Source of the DNA: Microbacterium paraoxydans
GTDB lineage: Bacteria > Actinomycetota > Actinomycetes > Actinomycetales > Microbacteriaceae
Length of the DNA: 64,000 bases
NCBI RefSeq assembly: GCF_018224615.1
Contig: NZ_JAGTUK010000001.1
Span: 682,001-746,000 of the forward strand
Direction: 5' to 3'
Made by a program: the position numbers and the translations under genes. Shown here piece after piece: positions 41,630 to 49,623 of this stretch. The stretch's first letter is position 1; every line of letters starts with the position of its first letter. The notes beneath the pieces are model-generated. The model saw only the letters and a list, made by a program, of their open reading frames with translations, was not told where the DNA came from and searched no databases.

Positions 41630-42562
41630 ATGACCGAGATCGAGCCGCCCGAGCTGCCGCGCGGGATCGCGCTCGCCTGGGGAGTGGCAGCCGACCCGCA
41701 GCGCGGCCCCAAGCGGGAGATGAGCGTGGAGAAGATCGTCGAGGCCGCCGTCGACCTCGCCGACACCGAGGGGATCGGTGCCGTGTCCATGGCGGCGGTC
41801 GCGGCCCGTCTCGGATTCACCCCCATGTCGCTCTACCGCTACGTGTCGGCGAAGGACGACCTGCTGCTGCTGATGCAGGAGGAGGCGACGGGCCTTCCGC
41901 CCGAGAGTCATCTCGAGGCCGAGGGCTGGCGCGACCGGCTTCTGGCGTTGTACGAGGCGCAGGTCCTCCTCTACCTGCGTCATCCGTGGATGCTGTCGCT
42001 GCCGATCCAGGGCTCGCCGATCACTCCCAACAGCTCCGCATGGCTCGACGCGAGCCTCGCCGCACTCGACGAGACTCCGCTGACGGCCGAGGAGCGCATG
42101 GCCGTCGCGCTCGCCGTCACCGGCCACGCGCGGTGGTGCGGCATCGTCCAGGCCGGGTACACCCTCCAGTCCCGGTCGTCCGGTCTGACGGCGGAGCAGG
42201 TGGCGGTGCGCGAGGCATCGCTGTACGACCGGGTCATCACCGCCGAGGAGTTCCCCGCGCTGCGTCGCGCGATCGACGACGGCGTGTTCCTGTCGCCCGC
42301 CGATCCCTTCCGGTTCGCGGTCGAGCGCACCCTCGACGGCGCTGCCGCGTACATGGCCGGTCTGGAGCGCGGTGAGCCGCACCGTGCCGACGAGCAGTGG
42401 GTCGCCCTCGATGCGGCCGAGCTCGCCGGGGACAAGCGACTCAAGGAGGCGCAGAAGGCGAGCCGCGACGCCGAGAAGGCCTTGCGCGCCGCGCGCAAGG
42501 CCGAGCGGCAGGCGCTGCGCGAGGCGAGGGAGCGCGTGGCGAAGGCGAAGAAGTCCGGCTGA
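41630..42562 (+). CDS. TetR-family regulator with basic coiled C-terminal tail
   Basis: This 310-residue protein has an N-terminal TetR helix-turn-helix (residues about 28-75: KIVEAAVDLADTEGIGAVSMAAVAARL, then LYRYVSAKDDLL) and a TetR_C-type ligand domain with PLTAEERMAVALAVTGHARW. The last 40 residues are an unusual Lys/Arg/Ala/Glu-rich helix (DAEKALRAARKAERQALREA) that could be a coiled coil or nucleic-acid contact. ATG 41630 is preferred over 41621 because TACGAT lies 7 nt upstream and no Shine-Dalgarno exists. It probably represses the DrrAB-like exporter in the absence of drug. Confidence 0.88.
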   Translation: MTEIEPPELPRGIALAWGVAADPQRGPKREMSVEKIVEAAVDLADTEGIGAVSMAAVAARLGFTPMSLYRYVSAKDDLLLLMQEEATGLPPESHLEAEGWRDRLLALYEAQVLLYLRHPWMLSLPIQGSPITPNSSAWLDASLAALDETPLTAEERMAVALAVTGHARWCGIVQAGYTLQSRSSGLTAEQVAVREASLYDRVITAEEFPALRRAIDDGVFLSPADPFRFAVERTLDGAAAYMAGLERGEPHRADEQWVALDAAELAGDKRLKEAQKASRDAEKALRAARKAERQALREARERVAKAKKSG

Positions 42563-42600
42563 ACGACCCGAGGGTGCCTCTGGGTCGGCAGGATGGGGGG

Positions 42601-43527
42601 ATGACGGCACCCCATCGCGCCCACTTCGACTTCACGATCGCGTTCGCCAACGGCGGCGGCATGCACGGGGAGGGCTTCCGGCTCGACTTGCCCCGGCCCG
42701 ACCTCACGGCAGAGGAGATCGCCACCCTGCTCGTGCGGCACCTGGGACTGGCGCTGGTGTCCGACGTGGAGCTGCGCGACCTGCGCATCGTGGAAGAAGC
42801 GCATCGCGGCAGCCGTGGCGTGGAGGTGCCGTCCGAGCCCGGTGCCGAGGAGCGCGTGATCGACCTCAGTCACCCGATCGAGGCGGGCATGGTCACCTAC
42901 CCCGGACTGCCGGCGCCGACGATCACGCCGTTCCTCACCCGCGAGGCGTCGCGGGAGAGGTACGCGCCGGGCACCGAGTTCGCCATGGACACCCTGACGA
43001 TGATCGGGAACACCGGCACCTACCTCGATGCTCCCGCGCATCGCTACGCCGACGGCGCCGACCTGGCCGGGCTCGACCTGGGCACGCTCGTCGGTCTCCC
43101 GGCCGAGGTGTTCCACCTCCGTGATGCGTGGACGGCCGAGCAGCGGGGGATCCGCGCCGCGACCCTGGCCGACCGCGACCTCCGCGGGGCCGCGGTGCTG
43201 CTCGACACGGGATGGAGCCGTCACTTCGGCACGCCGCAGTACGCGGAGGGGAGTCCGTTCCTCACCGGGGACGGTGCCCGCTTCCTGGTCGATTCGGGCG
43301 TGCGCCTGGTGGGCATCGACGCCATCAACATCGACGACATCGAGAGCGGCGGCGAGCGTCCGGCGCACAGCATCCTGCTCGCGGCGGGCGTGCATGTGGT
43401 CGAGCATCTGACGGGGCTGGACGCGGTGCCGTCCCGCGGGGCGCGGTTCACGGCGGCACCTCCGGCGATCCGCGGCTTCGCCACGTTCCCGGTGCGGGCG
43501 TTCGCGACGGTTCCCCCGTCTCATTGA
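42601..43527 (+). CDS. Cyclase/kynurenine-formamidase-like family protein
   Basis: This 308-residue protein has a 70-residue N-terminal extension followed by the cyclase fold (PF04199). The fold starts at VIDLSHPIEAGMVTYPGLP. The metal motif normally reads HxGTHxDxPxH; here it is NTGTYLDAPAH (residues 137-147), so two usual His ligands are Asn and Tyr while the Asp and last His remain. The protein may use different metal chemistry or another reaction. CAGGAT-GGGGGG before the ATG could be either a leaderless -10 or a ribosome binding site. It follows the TetR gene by 38 bp; involvement in drug metabolism is unknown. Confidence 0.82.
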   Translation: MTAPHRAHFDFTIAFANGGGMHGEGFRLDLPRPDLTAEEIATLLVRHLGLALVSDVELRDLRIVEEAHRGSRGVEVPSEPGAEERVIDLSHPIEAGMVTYPGLPAPTITPFLTREASRERYAPGTEFAMDTLTMIGNTGTYLDAPAHRYADGADLAGLDLGTLVGLPAEVFHLRDAWTAEQRGIRAATLADRDLRGAAVLLDTGWSRHFGTPQYAEGSPFLTGDGARFLVDSGVRLVGIDAINIDDIESGGERPAHSILLAAGVHVVEHLTGLDAVPSRGARFTAAPPAIRGFATFPVRAFATVPPSH

Positions 43528-43545
43528 TCACACGAGTCACGCGGG

Positions 43546-43575
43546 TTTACACGTGTCCCAGCCACCCCATAGAGT
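43546..43575 (+). promoter_or_regulatory. Promoter of the BldC-like HTH gene
   Basis: TTTACA (43546-43551), 18 nt, then TAGAGT (43570-43575), which fits the TANNNT form of the actinobacterial -10. Transcription would start near 43582, giving a leader of about 20 nt with the AAAGGGG ribosome binding site. Confidence 0.55.
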
Positions 43576-43602
43576 GTGCTCATCGAGAAAGGGGTACGTG
43601 GG

Positions 43603-43794
43603 ATGCCCGAGGTTCCAGATGTCCGATTCCTGACGGTGGCCGAGGTCGCCGAGCTGATGCGCGTGTCCAAGATGACCGTGTACCGGCTCGTGCACGCCGG
43701 GGAGCTGCCCGCCATTCGCTTCGGCCGCAGCTATCGCGTGCCGGAGTCGGCGGTGGCCGAAGCGTTGCAGCGACCGATCGCCGACGTCGGCTGA
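43603..43794 (+). CDS. BldC/excisionase-like helix-turn-helix DNA-binding protein
   Basis: This 63-residue protein consists almost only of a MerR-like winged helix of the excisionase/BldC family: FLTVAEVAELMRVSKMTVYRLVHAGELPAIRFGRSYRVPESAV. BldC proteins bind head-to-tail on direct repeats and control development in Streptomyces. AAAGGGG 8 nt upstream fixes ATG 43603 over an earlier in-frame codon at 43576. It directly precedes the bS22 gene, a pairing I recall as common in Actinobacteria, although bS22 has its own apparent promoter. Confidence 0.9.
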   Translation: MPEVPDVRFLTVAEVAELMRVSKMTVYRLVHAGELPAIRFGRSYRVPESAVAEALQRPIADVG

Positions 43795-43829
43795 TCCGCC
43801 GGGCGGCGCGAGGCGCTCCGCGGGTTTGC

Positions 43830-43888
43830 TAGGATGATCCGAGGCATTTTTTCGTGCCCGTACCCGGGTGTCCGATTCGGCGACACCC
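43830..43888 (+). promoter_or_regulatory. Promoter and leader hairpin of the bS22 gene
   Basis: TAGGAT (43830-43835) fits a -10, putting the start near 43842 and giving a leader of about 70 nt. The leader contains GGGTGTC (43866-43872) and GACACCC (43882-43888), a perfect 7-bp stem with a 9-nt loop, 25 bp before the start codon. It could serve as a translational control site like other ribosomal-protein leaders, which is inference. Confidence 0.5.
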
Positions 43889-43912
43889 AGCCCCTGACTT
43901 AGTGAGGTTTCC

Positions 43913-44011
43913 GTGGGTTCTGTCATCAAGAAGCGCCGCAAGCGCATGGCGAAGAAGAAGCACCGCAAGCTGCTTCGCAAGACTCGCCACCAGCGCCGCA
44001 ACAAGAAGTAA
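43913..44011 (+). CDS. Small ribosomal protein bS22 (AURKAIP1/COX24-domain)
   Basis: A 32-residue, extremely basic protein begins VGSVIKKRRKRMAKKKHRK and ends QRRNKK. It is nearly identical in pattern to mycobacterial bS22, a protein of the actinobacterial 30S subunit, and related to the mitochondrial AURKAIP1/COX24 domain. It uses a GTG start with GAGG 5 nt upstream; the leader hairpin and a strong terminator with a UUCG loop frame it as its own transcription unit. About two-thirds of residues are Lys, Arg or His, so it must bind rRNA. Confidence 0.92.
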   Translation: MGSVIKKRRKRMAKKKHRKLLRKTRHQRRNKK

Positions 44012-44025
44012 GCGGCCAGACACCG

Positions 44026-44055
44026 AGCGCCTGTCTTCGGACGGGCGCTTTGTGT
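44026..44055 (+). terminator. Intrinsic terminator with UUCG loop after bS22
   Basis: AGCGCCTGTC-TTCG-GACGGGCGCT forms a 10-bp stem (one G-U pair) closed by a C(UUCG)G tetraloop, followed by TTTGTGT. It is the clearest rho-independent terminator in the window. Confidence 0.88.
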
Positions 44056-44086
44056 CTCTGCCGCGCCGCACCGCCGAGAGGATGTC

Positions 44087-44389
44087 ATGAAGTCGATCAC
44101 CGTCGCCGAACTCGCCGAGCGCTCCGGCACCCCGCTCATCGATGTGCGGGAGGTGCACGAGTTCGCGGCCGGCCACGTGCCGGGGGCGGTGAACATCCCG
44201 ATGTCGGAGATCGGCAATCGACTCGACGAGCTCCCCGCGGAGTCCTTCGACGTGATCTGCCAGGCCGGCGGGCGTTCGGCCCGGGTGGTCGAGGCGCTCG
44301 AGGCGCGCGGGTACGACGCCACCAACGTCGAGGGCGGAACGGGCGAATGGATCGCCCAGGGCCGCGAGGTCGAGGTTCCGTCGGCGTGA
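44087..44389 (+). CDS. Single-domain rhodanese
   Basis: This 100-residue sulfurtransferase domain starts with LIDVREVHEFAAGHVPGAVNIP and has the active Cys at residue 58 in ICQAGGRS, with the GGTGEW strand at the end. It can carry persulfide sulfur in the cytosol. GAGAGG lies about 6 nt upstream of the ATG. It overlaps the glutaredoxin-like gene by GTGA (44386-44389), and the two plus a Dabb protein form a small thiol-related operon. Confidence 0.92.
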   Translation: MKSITVAELAERSGTPLIDVREVHEFAAGHVPGAVNIPMSEIGNRLDELPAESFDVICQAGGRSARVVEALEARGYDATNVEGGTGEWIAQGREVEVPSA

Positions 44390-44682
44390 CCACGCTCACC
44401 CTGATCGGCAAGCCCGACTGCCACCTGTGCGACGTGGCCTCCGAGGTCGTCGACGCCGTGGTCGCCGAGCTGCCCGATGCCGCCGCCGAGCGGATCCAGA
44501 TCGTCGAGGCGTCGATCGCCGAAGACCCCGCGCTGTACGAGCAGTGGTGGGAGAAGATCCCGGTCGTGCTGATCGACGGGCACCTGCACGCCCACTGGCG
44601 CGTCTCGCCGGACCGCCTGCGTGCGGCGCTGGAGGAAGCCGTGAGCGCCGACGCGCGCGCCGACCAGAAGGAGGCGCGATGA
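44386..44682 (+). CDS. Glutaredoxin-family (DUF836-like) thiol-disulfide protein
   Basis: This 98-residue thioredoxin-fold protein has the redox motif CHLC at residues 12-15 (GKPDCHLCDVA) and the cis-Pro region KIPVVLIDG near residue 62. The pattern is that of DUF836/glutaredoxin-like proteins common in Actinobacteria. It probably reduces disulfides or mycothiol adducts. It starts with GTG in an overlap with the rhodanese gene and overlaps the Dabb gene by ATGA, so the three are translationally coupled. Confidence 0.9.
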   Translation: MTTLTLIGKPDCHLCDVASEVVDAVVAELPDAAAERIQIVEASIAEDPALYEQWWEKIPVVLIDGHLHAHWRVSPDRLRAALEEAVSADARADQKEAR

Positions 44683-44981
44683 CCATCCGCCATGTCGTGG
44701 CCTGGAAGCTCGCGGCCGAAGACGCGGCCACCCGCGCAGACCAGGCGGCCGAGGTCGCCCGCCGGCTGAATGCGCTCGACGGCGTCGTGCCGCAGCTGCG
44801 CAGCATCTGGGCGGGCGCGAACGACGTGTATCCCGACACCAACTGGGACGTCACGCTCGTCGCGGAGTTCGAGTCGGTGGAGGCCCTGGAGCAGTATCAG
44901 GTGCACCCCGCGCACGAGGAGGTCGCCGGCTACATCCGTTCCGTCGTCTCCGGCCGCGTGGCCGTCGACGTCGAGGTGTGA
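44679..44981 (+). CDS. Dabb-family (stress-responsive A/B barrel) protein
   Basis: This 100-residue ferredoxin-like barrel begins TIRHVVAWKLA, has NWDVTLVAEFESVEALEQYQVHPAHEEV in the middle, the signature of the Dabb family, and a short C-terminal strand. Members form dimeric barrels; roles are mostly unknown. It starts in an ATGA overlap with the glutaredoxin gene and ends the operon. An imperfect terminator-like hairpin follows at 44986-45008. Confidence 0.9.
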   Translation: MTIRHVVAWKLAAEDAATRADQAAEVARRLNALDGVVPQLRSIWAGANDVYPDTNWDVTLVAEFESVEALEQYQVHPAHEEVAGYIRSVVSGRVAVDVEV

Positions 44982-44985
44982 CACC

Positions 44986-45008
44986 CGGTGCCGCGAGACG
45001 AGGCACCG
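44986..45008 (+). terminator. Hairpin after the rhodanese-glutaredoxin-Dabb operon
   Basis: CGGTGCC (44986-44992) pairs exactly with GGCACCG (45002-45008) across a 9-nt loop. The following bases are A-rich rather than T-rich, so termination on the plus strand would be weak. Confidence 0.4.
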
Positions 45009-45125
45009 AAACACAAACGTAATGCGGTCGCGTGCCGATGTCATTGGTCACGCGACGAGCCGCATGTTTAGATGATCTCCTACCCGTCCGCGGGCGCACC
45101 CCGCCCCCGAACCCCTGGAGCCGAC

Positions 45126-45944
45126 ATGCCCCGTCGTACCCTCTTCGCCGGCCTCGCACTCGCGGCCACCGCCACCCTCGCACTCGCCGGCTGCGCCACC
45201 GGATCATCCGATGCGGGCAGCGGCGGAGAGCCGGCGGCCGGCGACGAGTACGGCCTGATCGAGCCCGGCACGCTCACCGTCTGCTCCGACGTCCCCTACC
45301 CTCCGTTCGAGGTGGAGGACGCGAACGCCGAGAGCGGGTACTCCGGCTTCGACATCGACCTGCTGGGCGCCATCGCGAAGCAGCTCGACCTCAAGCTCTC
45401 GGTGCAGGACGTGGGCTTCGACGCACTGCAGTCGGGCACCACGCTGGCGGCGGGCCAGTGCGACATCGGCGCCTCGGCCATGACCATCACCGATGAGCGC
45501 AAGGCGAACATCGACTTCTCCGACCCGTACTACGACTCGCTGCAGTCGCTCCTCGTGCGCACCGACTCGGGCATCGAGTCGATCGACGACCTGTCCGGCA
45601 AGAACGTCGGCGTGCAGCAGGGCACCACGGGCGAGAGCTACGCGAGGGAGAACGCCAAGGGCGCGCAGCTCGTGCAGTACCCCTCCGACGGCGAGCTGTG
45701 GCCGGCCATGCAGGCGGGGCAGATCGACGCGATCCTGCAGGACCAGCCGGTGAACCTCGAGCACGAGAAGGCCGACTCCGCCTACAAGATCGTCGAGACG
45801 TACGAGACCGACGAGTCGTACGGCTTCGCCTTCGCGAAGGGGGAGAAGGACGCCCTGCTCGAGGCCGTCAACGGGGCGCTGAAGGACCTGCGCGACAACG
45901 GCGAGTACCAGAAGATCTACGACGAGTACTTCACGGCCAACTGA
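45126..45944 (+). CDS. Polar amino-acid ABC importer, substrate-binding lipoprotein
   Basis: This 272-residue family 3 solute-binding protein has a signal peptide with lipobox LAGC near residue 22 and the typical lobes: LTVCSDVPYPPFEVED, YSGFDIDLLGAIAKQL, SAMTITDERKANIDFSDPYY and VGVQQGTTGESYARE. The Arg in the DERKANIDF block and the acidic pocket suggest an amino-acid ligand such as Gln, Glu or a related polar one. GGAG lies 6 nt before ATG 45126. TTGGTC (45044-45049) and a TTTAGAT-like -10 near 45067 may be the promoter. The permease and ATPase follow. Confidence 0.93.
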   Translation: MPRRTLFAGLALAATATLALAGCATGSSDAGSGGEPAAGDEYGLIEPGTLTVCSDVPYPPFEVEDANAESGYSGFDIDLLGAIAKQLDLKLSVQDVGFDALQSGTTLAAGQCDIGASAMTITDERKANIDFSDPYYDSLQSLLVRTDSGIESIDDLSGKNVGVQQGTTGESYARENAKGAQLVQYPSDGELWPAMQAGQIDAILQDQPVNLEHEKADSAYKIVETYETDESYGFAFAKGEKDALLEAVNGALKDLRDNGEYQKIYDEYFTAN

Positions 45945-45978
45945 AGACGGAACTGAGTCGGTCGGGAGGACCTTGACA

Positions 45979-46776
45979 ATGGCGTTGAGGCGCACCACCA
46001 AGAGCAAGCTGTACCGCTACACCGTCTATGCGGTGCTGATCGCCATCGTGCTGTGGGCGGCGATCAGCACCGACTGGTCGCGGATCGCGAAGCTCTACTT
46101 CAACCCGGAGATCGCCGCGAAGATGCTTCCGGGCATCATCACGACGGGACTCGTGAACACCCTCTGGTTCACGGCCGTGGCGTTCGTCGGCGGACTGCTG
46201 CTCGGCGTCCTGCTGGCGCTCATGAAGCTCTCGACCATCGGCCCGTTCCGGTGGATCGCGACGGCGTGGATCGAGCTGTTCCGGGGACTCCCGGCGATCC
46301 TGACGATCTTCGCGATCGCGTTCATCATCCCCATCGGCCTCGGGGTGCCGGCCACCAAGCTGGGAGGCCCGGTGGTCCTCGGCCTGATCGGCCTCATCCT
46401 GGTGGCCTCGGCGTACATGGCCGAGACGATCAGGGCCGGCCTCCAGGCGGTGCCGAAGGGGCAGACCGAGGCCGCGCGGTCGCTGGGCATGTCGCCCATG
46501 AAGACCACGTTCTGGATCGTGGTGCCGCAGGGCTTCCGCATCATCATCCCGCCGCTCACGAACGAGTTCGTGCTGCTCCTCAAGGACACGTCGCTGTTGT
46601 TCATCGCCGGGTCGTTCATCTGGTCGAAGGAGCTCACGAACTTCGCCCGGGACGCTGCGACGCAGAACGCGAACGGGACGCCGCTGATCATGGCGGCGAT
46701 CCTGTACCTGATCGTGACGATCCCCCTCACGCGCTTCAGCGCGTGGCTGGAGCGACGGATGGCGAGGAGCCGATGA
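45979..46776 (+). CDS. Polar amino-acid ABC importer, permease
   Basis: This 265-residue permease of the HisM/GlnP type has five or six helices and the conserved EAA loop [25 protein letters not shown] near residue 150, then [25 protein letters not shown]. It moves the amino acid across the membrane as a probable homodimer, since only one permease is encoded. TTG 45973 is in frame, but GGAGGA is 8 nt before ATG 45979, which is chosen. It overlaps the ATPase gene by ATGA. Confidence 0.92.
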   Translation: MALRRTTKSKLYRYTVYAVLIAIVLWAAISTDWSRIAKLYFNPEIAAKMLPGIITTGLVNTLWFTAVAFVGGLLLGVLLALMKLSTIGPFRWIATAWIELFRGLPAILTIFAIAFIIPIGLGVPATKLGGPVVLGLIGLILVASAYMAETIRAGLQAVPKGQTEAARSLGMSPMKTTFWIVVPQGFRIIIPPLTNEFVLLLKDTSLLFIAGSFIWSKELTNFARDAATQNANGTPLIMAAILYLIVTIPLTRFSAWLERRMARSR

Positions 46777-47528
46777 CCACCGACCTGATCGACGTCCACG
46801 CGCCCGCGATCGACATCCAGGGGCTCGTGAAGACCTTCGGCGACAACGAGGTGCTCAAGGGCATCGACCTGACCGTCACCGCCGGCGAGGTGGTGTGCGT
46901 GATCGGGCCGTCTGGCTCGGGCAAGTCCACGCTGCTGCGCTCGGTGAACCTGCTCGAGGAGCCGACCGGCGGCAAGGTGCTGATCGAGGGCATCGACATC
47001 ACCGACCCCGACATCGACATCGATCGCGTCCGCACGCGCATCGGCATGGTGTTCCAGAGCTTCAACCTGTTCCCGCACCTGAGCGTGCTGGGCAACCTCA
47101 CGATCGCGCAGCAGCGGGTGAAGAAGCGGTCGAAGGCGGAGTCGGAGAAGGTCGCCCACGCGATGCTCGAGCGCGTGGGGCTCGCCCAGAAGGCCGACGC
47201 GTATCCGGGCCACCTCTCGGGCGGGCAGCAGCAGCGCGTCGCGATCGCCAGGGCCCTGTGCATGAACCCCGACATGATGCTGTTCGACGAGCCCACGTCG
47301 GCGCTCGACCCGGAGCTGGTCGGCGAGGTGCTGTCGGTCATGCGGTCGCTCGCGGACGAGGGGATGACCATGCTCGTCGTGACCCACGAGATGGGCTTCG
47401 CGCGCGAGGTCGGGTCGCGGCTGATCTTCATGGACGGCGGGCACATCGTCGAGGAGGGCGACCCGCGCGAGGTGCTGGGGAACCCGCAGCACCAGCGCAC
47501 CAAGGACTTCCTCTCGCGCGTTCTCTGA
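46773..47528 (+). CDS. Polar amino-acid ABC importer, ATP-binding subunit
   Basis: This 251-residue ATPase of the GlnQ/HisP type has Walker [10 protein letters not shown] near residue 46, the characteristic [17 protein letters not shown]-loop region, signature [12 protein letters not shown], Walker [13 protein letters not shown] and switch VTHEMGFA. It drives the amino-acid permease. It begins in the ATGA overlap and is followed by a strong hairpin, so the three genes form a complete transport operon. Confidence 0.95.
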   Translation: MTTDLIDVHAPAIDIQGLVKTFGDNEVLKGIDLTVTAGEVVCVIGPSGSGKSTLLRSVNLLEEPTGGKVLIEGIDITDPDIDIDRVRTRIGMVFQSFNLFPHLSVLGNLTIAQQRVKKRSKAESEKVAHAMLERVGLAQKADAYPGHLSGGQQQRVAIARALCMNPDMMLFDEPTSALDPELVGEVLSVMRSLADEGMTMLVVTHEMGFAREVGSRLIFMDGGHIVEEGDPREVLGNPQHQRTKDFLSRVL

Positions 47529-47544
47529 CCTCGCGCGTGCCCGG

Positions 47545-47576
47545 GCCCCCTGCCACCGCCGGTGGCGGCAGGGGGC
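47545..47576. terminator. Strong hairpin after the amino-acid importer operon
   Basis: GCCCCCTGCC (47545-47554) pairs exactly with GGCAGGGGGC (47567-47576); the interior ACCGCC/GGTGGC can form an alternative smaller stem. There is no T-run, but the stem is long and GC-only, and it follows the last gene of the operon directly. Confidence 0.65.
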
Positions 47577-47833
47577 TCGTGCATGTGCGGAGCGGTCGGC
47601 CGGTGCCGATGATCGCTCGCCCCCGGCGGTGCCGGCCACGATGATCGGGAGGCGCGCGGACGCGGAAGAACCCGGACCCCACCCGATATACAGCACTTGT
47701 CCGGCGCGGGAATCCGCGCGCCCGCCGGGTAACGTGGGCGTGTCGGTCGGCGGGGCGATCGACGTTCTGGGGATTGTCGTCGCACCGGTCCGTGGGGGAC
47801 CGCTGCGGCGGCGTGTGCGAAAAGGGGGAGCCG
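47577..47833 (+). other. Intergenic region before the Roadblock gene
   Basis: This 257-bp gap holds no convincing gene. It contains a small palindrome GCGCGG-GAAT-CCGCGC (47704-47719) and a possible -10 (GATATACA near 47686), the only AT-rich spot. The long distance to the start of the Roadblock gene suggests a substantial leader, but no known RNA family is recognised. Confidence 0.4.
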
Positions 47834-48466
47834 ATGGGGATGTTCGGCCGCCGTCGACAGGGCATCGCAGCGAGGAGCGCGCAGGAGGGACCGGCGTCCG
47901 CGCCGATCCTGCACGCCGACGAGGCGCTGCAGGCGCTCGAGGACCTGTTCATCCCGCCACCCCCGCCGCGCCCCCTGCTTCGGCCCCCAGCGTCCATCGG
48001 CGACGACCCGATCGCGCGCCTCCTGGACGCGCCCGTTCCCGAGCGAGGACCCTCGCTCGACAGCACGCTCGTCGATCACGACGAACACGAGGGAGTAGAG
48101 ATGACACATCTGCAAGACGCGGTACAGCAGCTGCTGGCGATCGACGGCGTGATCGGCGTCGCCATCGTCGACTCGGCATCGGGCATGGCGCTCGCCGAGG
48201 GCGGACACCCCGCCTTCGACCTGAGCGTCGCCGCGGCCGGGAACTCGAACGTCGTGCGGGCCAAGCTGCAGACCATGAAGGAGCTCGGCATCACGAGCGC
48301 TCTCGACGACATCCTCATCACGCTCGACGATCAGTACCACCTGATCAACGTGCTCGGGGGCGGGAACGCAGGGCTGTTCGTCTACCTCGTGCTCGACAGG
48401 GCCAAGGCGAACCTGGCACTCGCGCGTCACAAACTCGCGGGCATCGCGGCCGACATCACCATCTGA
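47834..48466 (+). CDS. Orphan Roadblock/LC7-domain protein with Pro-rich N-terminal extension
   Basis: The 210-residue product has a Roadblock/LC7 domain in its C-terminal 120 residues (LLAIDGVIGVAIVDSASGMALAEGG, then DILITLDDQYHLINVL). Such domains regulate small Ras-like GTPases such as MglA or the Streptomyces conservon GTPases, yet no GTPase, sensor kinase or DUF742 gene is nearby. The first 89 residues are Ala/Pro/Arg-rich and look disordered (IPPPPPRPLLRPP). ATG 47834 follows GGGGGAG; an internal ATG at 48101 has GAGGGAG 5 nt upstream and would give the bare 121-residue domain, so two products may be made. Confidence 0.78.
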   Translation: MGMFGRRRQGIAARSAQEGPASAPILHADEALQALEDLFIPPPPPRPLLRPPASIGDDPIARLLDAPVPERGPSLDSTLVDHDEHEGVEMTHLQDAVQQLLAIDGVIGVAIVDSASGMALAEGGHPAFDLSVAAAGNSNVVRAKLQTMKELGITSALDDILITLDDQYHLINVLGGGNAGLFVYLVLDRAKANLALARHKLAGIAADITI

Positions 48467-48480
48467 CGCCGCAGCGACGA

Positions 48481-48515
48481 CGAAGGCCTCCCGTCCACCC
48501 GACGGGAGGTCTTCG
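48481..48515. terminator. Bidirectional hairpin between Roadblock and ABC importer genes
   Basis: CGAAGGCCTCCCGTC (48481-48495) pairs with GACGGGAGGTCTTCG (48501-48515) across a 5-nt loop, with a single G-U pair. It lies between convergent genes and likely ends both transcripts. Confidence 0.75.
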
Positions 48516-48531
48516 CGTGCCCGGGTGCGGC

Positions 48532-49623
48532 TCAGCCGCGCGGGTGCACCACGACCGGCTCCGGGGCGACCGCGATACGGACGCGGTCGCCATAGGCAGG
48601 ATGCACACCGGGGGCGTGCTGCACGCGCACGAGCTCGCCCGACTCCGTGCGCACCAGGGTGCGGCGCATGCTGCCGAGGAACGTGCTCTCCTCGACCAGG
48701 GCGTCGGTCGCCCCGTCGGCCTCCGACGCGAAGTGCACGTTCTCCGGCCGCAGGTACACGTCGACCGGGCCGTCCGCCGGGGACTGCAACGGCAGGCGCT
48801 GTCCCCACACCATCACGTGGTCGCCGTCCGCGACACCCGACACCACGCTCGACAGCCCCACGAACGCGGCGACGCCCGCCGTGGACGGAGCCGTGTAGAG
48901 CTCCTCGGGAGTCCCGATCTGCTCGATGCGCCCGGAGTTCATCACGGCGATGCGGTCCGACACCGCCAGCGCCTCCTCCTGGTCGTGCGTGACGAACACC
49001 GTGGTGATGCCGAGCCGGAGCTGGATGCGGCGGATCTCGTCGCGCAGCTGCACGCGTACCTTGGCGTCGAGCGCCGACAGCGGCTCGTCCAGCAGCAGCA
49101 CGCGCGGCTCCGTGACCAGCGCGCGGGCGAGGGCGACGCGCTGCTGCTGGCCGCCGGAGAGCTGATGCGGGAACCGGTCGGCGAGCTCGGCGAGTCCCAC
49201 GAGTGCGAGCGCGTCGAGCGACCGCCGCCCCGCCTCCGCCTTCCCGACCCCGCGACGACGCAACCCGAACGCCGTGTTGTCCGCCACGCGCAGGTGCGGG
49301 AACAGCGAATACGACTGGAACACCATGCCGATGTCGCGCTTGTTGGTCGGCACGCGCGAGACGTCTGCGCCGCCGAGCAGCACCGCGCCGCCCTCGGCGC
49401 CCTCCAGCCCCGCGAGCACCCGCAGCAGCGTGGTCTTGCCGCACCCGGACGGGCCGAGCAGCGACACGAACTCACCCGGGGCGATGTCGAGGTCGACGCC
49501 GTGCAGCACGGTCGTGCTCCCGTAGCGCTTCACGATGCCCTGGAGCTGTACGCGGGTGCCCTCGCCGGCACGCGCGAGCAGCAGGTTGTCCTTCGTGCGG
49601 GGGAGGGCGTGGTCGAGGGTCAT
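48532..49623 (-). CDS. Spermidine/phosphonate/iron-type ABC importer, ATP-binding subunit
   Basis: This 363-residue ATPase of the PotA/FbpC/PhnT group has Walker A GPSGCGKTT near residue 56, signature [12 protein letters not shown], Walker B VLLLDEPLSALDAKVR, switch FVTHDQEEALAV, and a C-terminal TOBE-like regulatory domain (about residues 270-363, VDVYLRPENVHF). It serves the two permeases and binding protein encoded upstream. It overlaps the second permease by ATGA. The extra 30-residue N-terminus before the ABC fold is unusual but in frame with the ATG. Confidence 0.93.
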   Translation of the reverse strand: MTLDHALPRTKDNLLLARAGEGTRVQLQGIVKRYGSTTVLHGVDLDIAPGEFVSLLGPSGCGKTTLLRVLAGLEGAEGGAVLLGGADVSRVPTNKRDIGMVFQSYSLFPHLRVADNTAFGLRRRGVGKAEAGRRSLDALALVGLAELADRFPHQLSGGQQQRVALARALVTEPRVLLLDEPLSALDAKVRVQLRDEIRRIQLRLGITTVFVTHDQEEALAVSDRIAVMNSGRIEQIGTPEELYTAPSTAGVAAFVGLSSVVSGVADGDHVMVWGQRLPLQSPADGPVDVYLRPENVHFASEADGATDALVEESTFLGSMRRTLVRTESGELVRVQHAPGVHPAYGDRVRIAVAPEPVVVHPRG

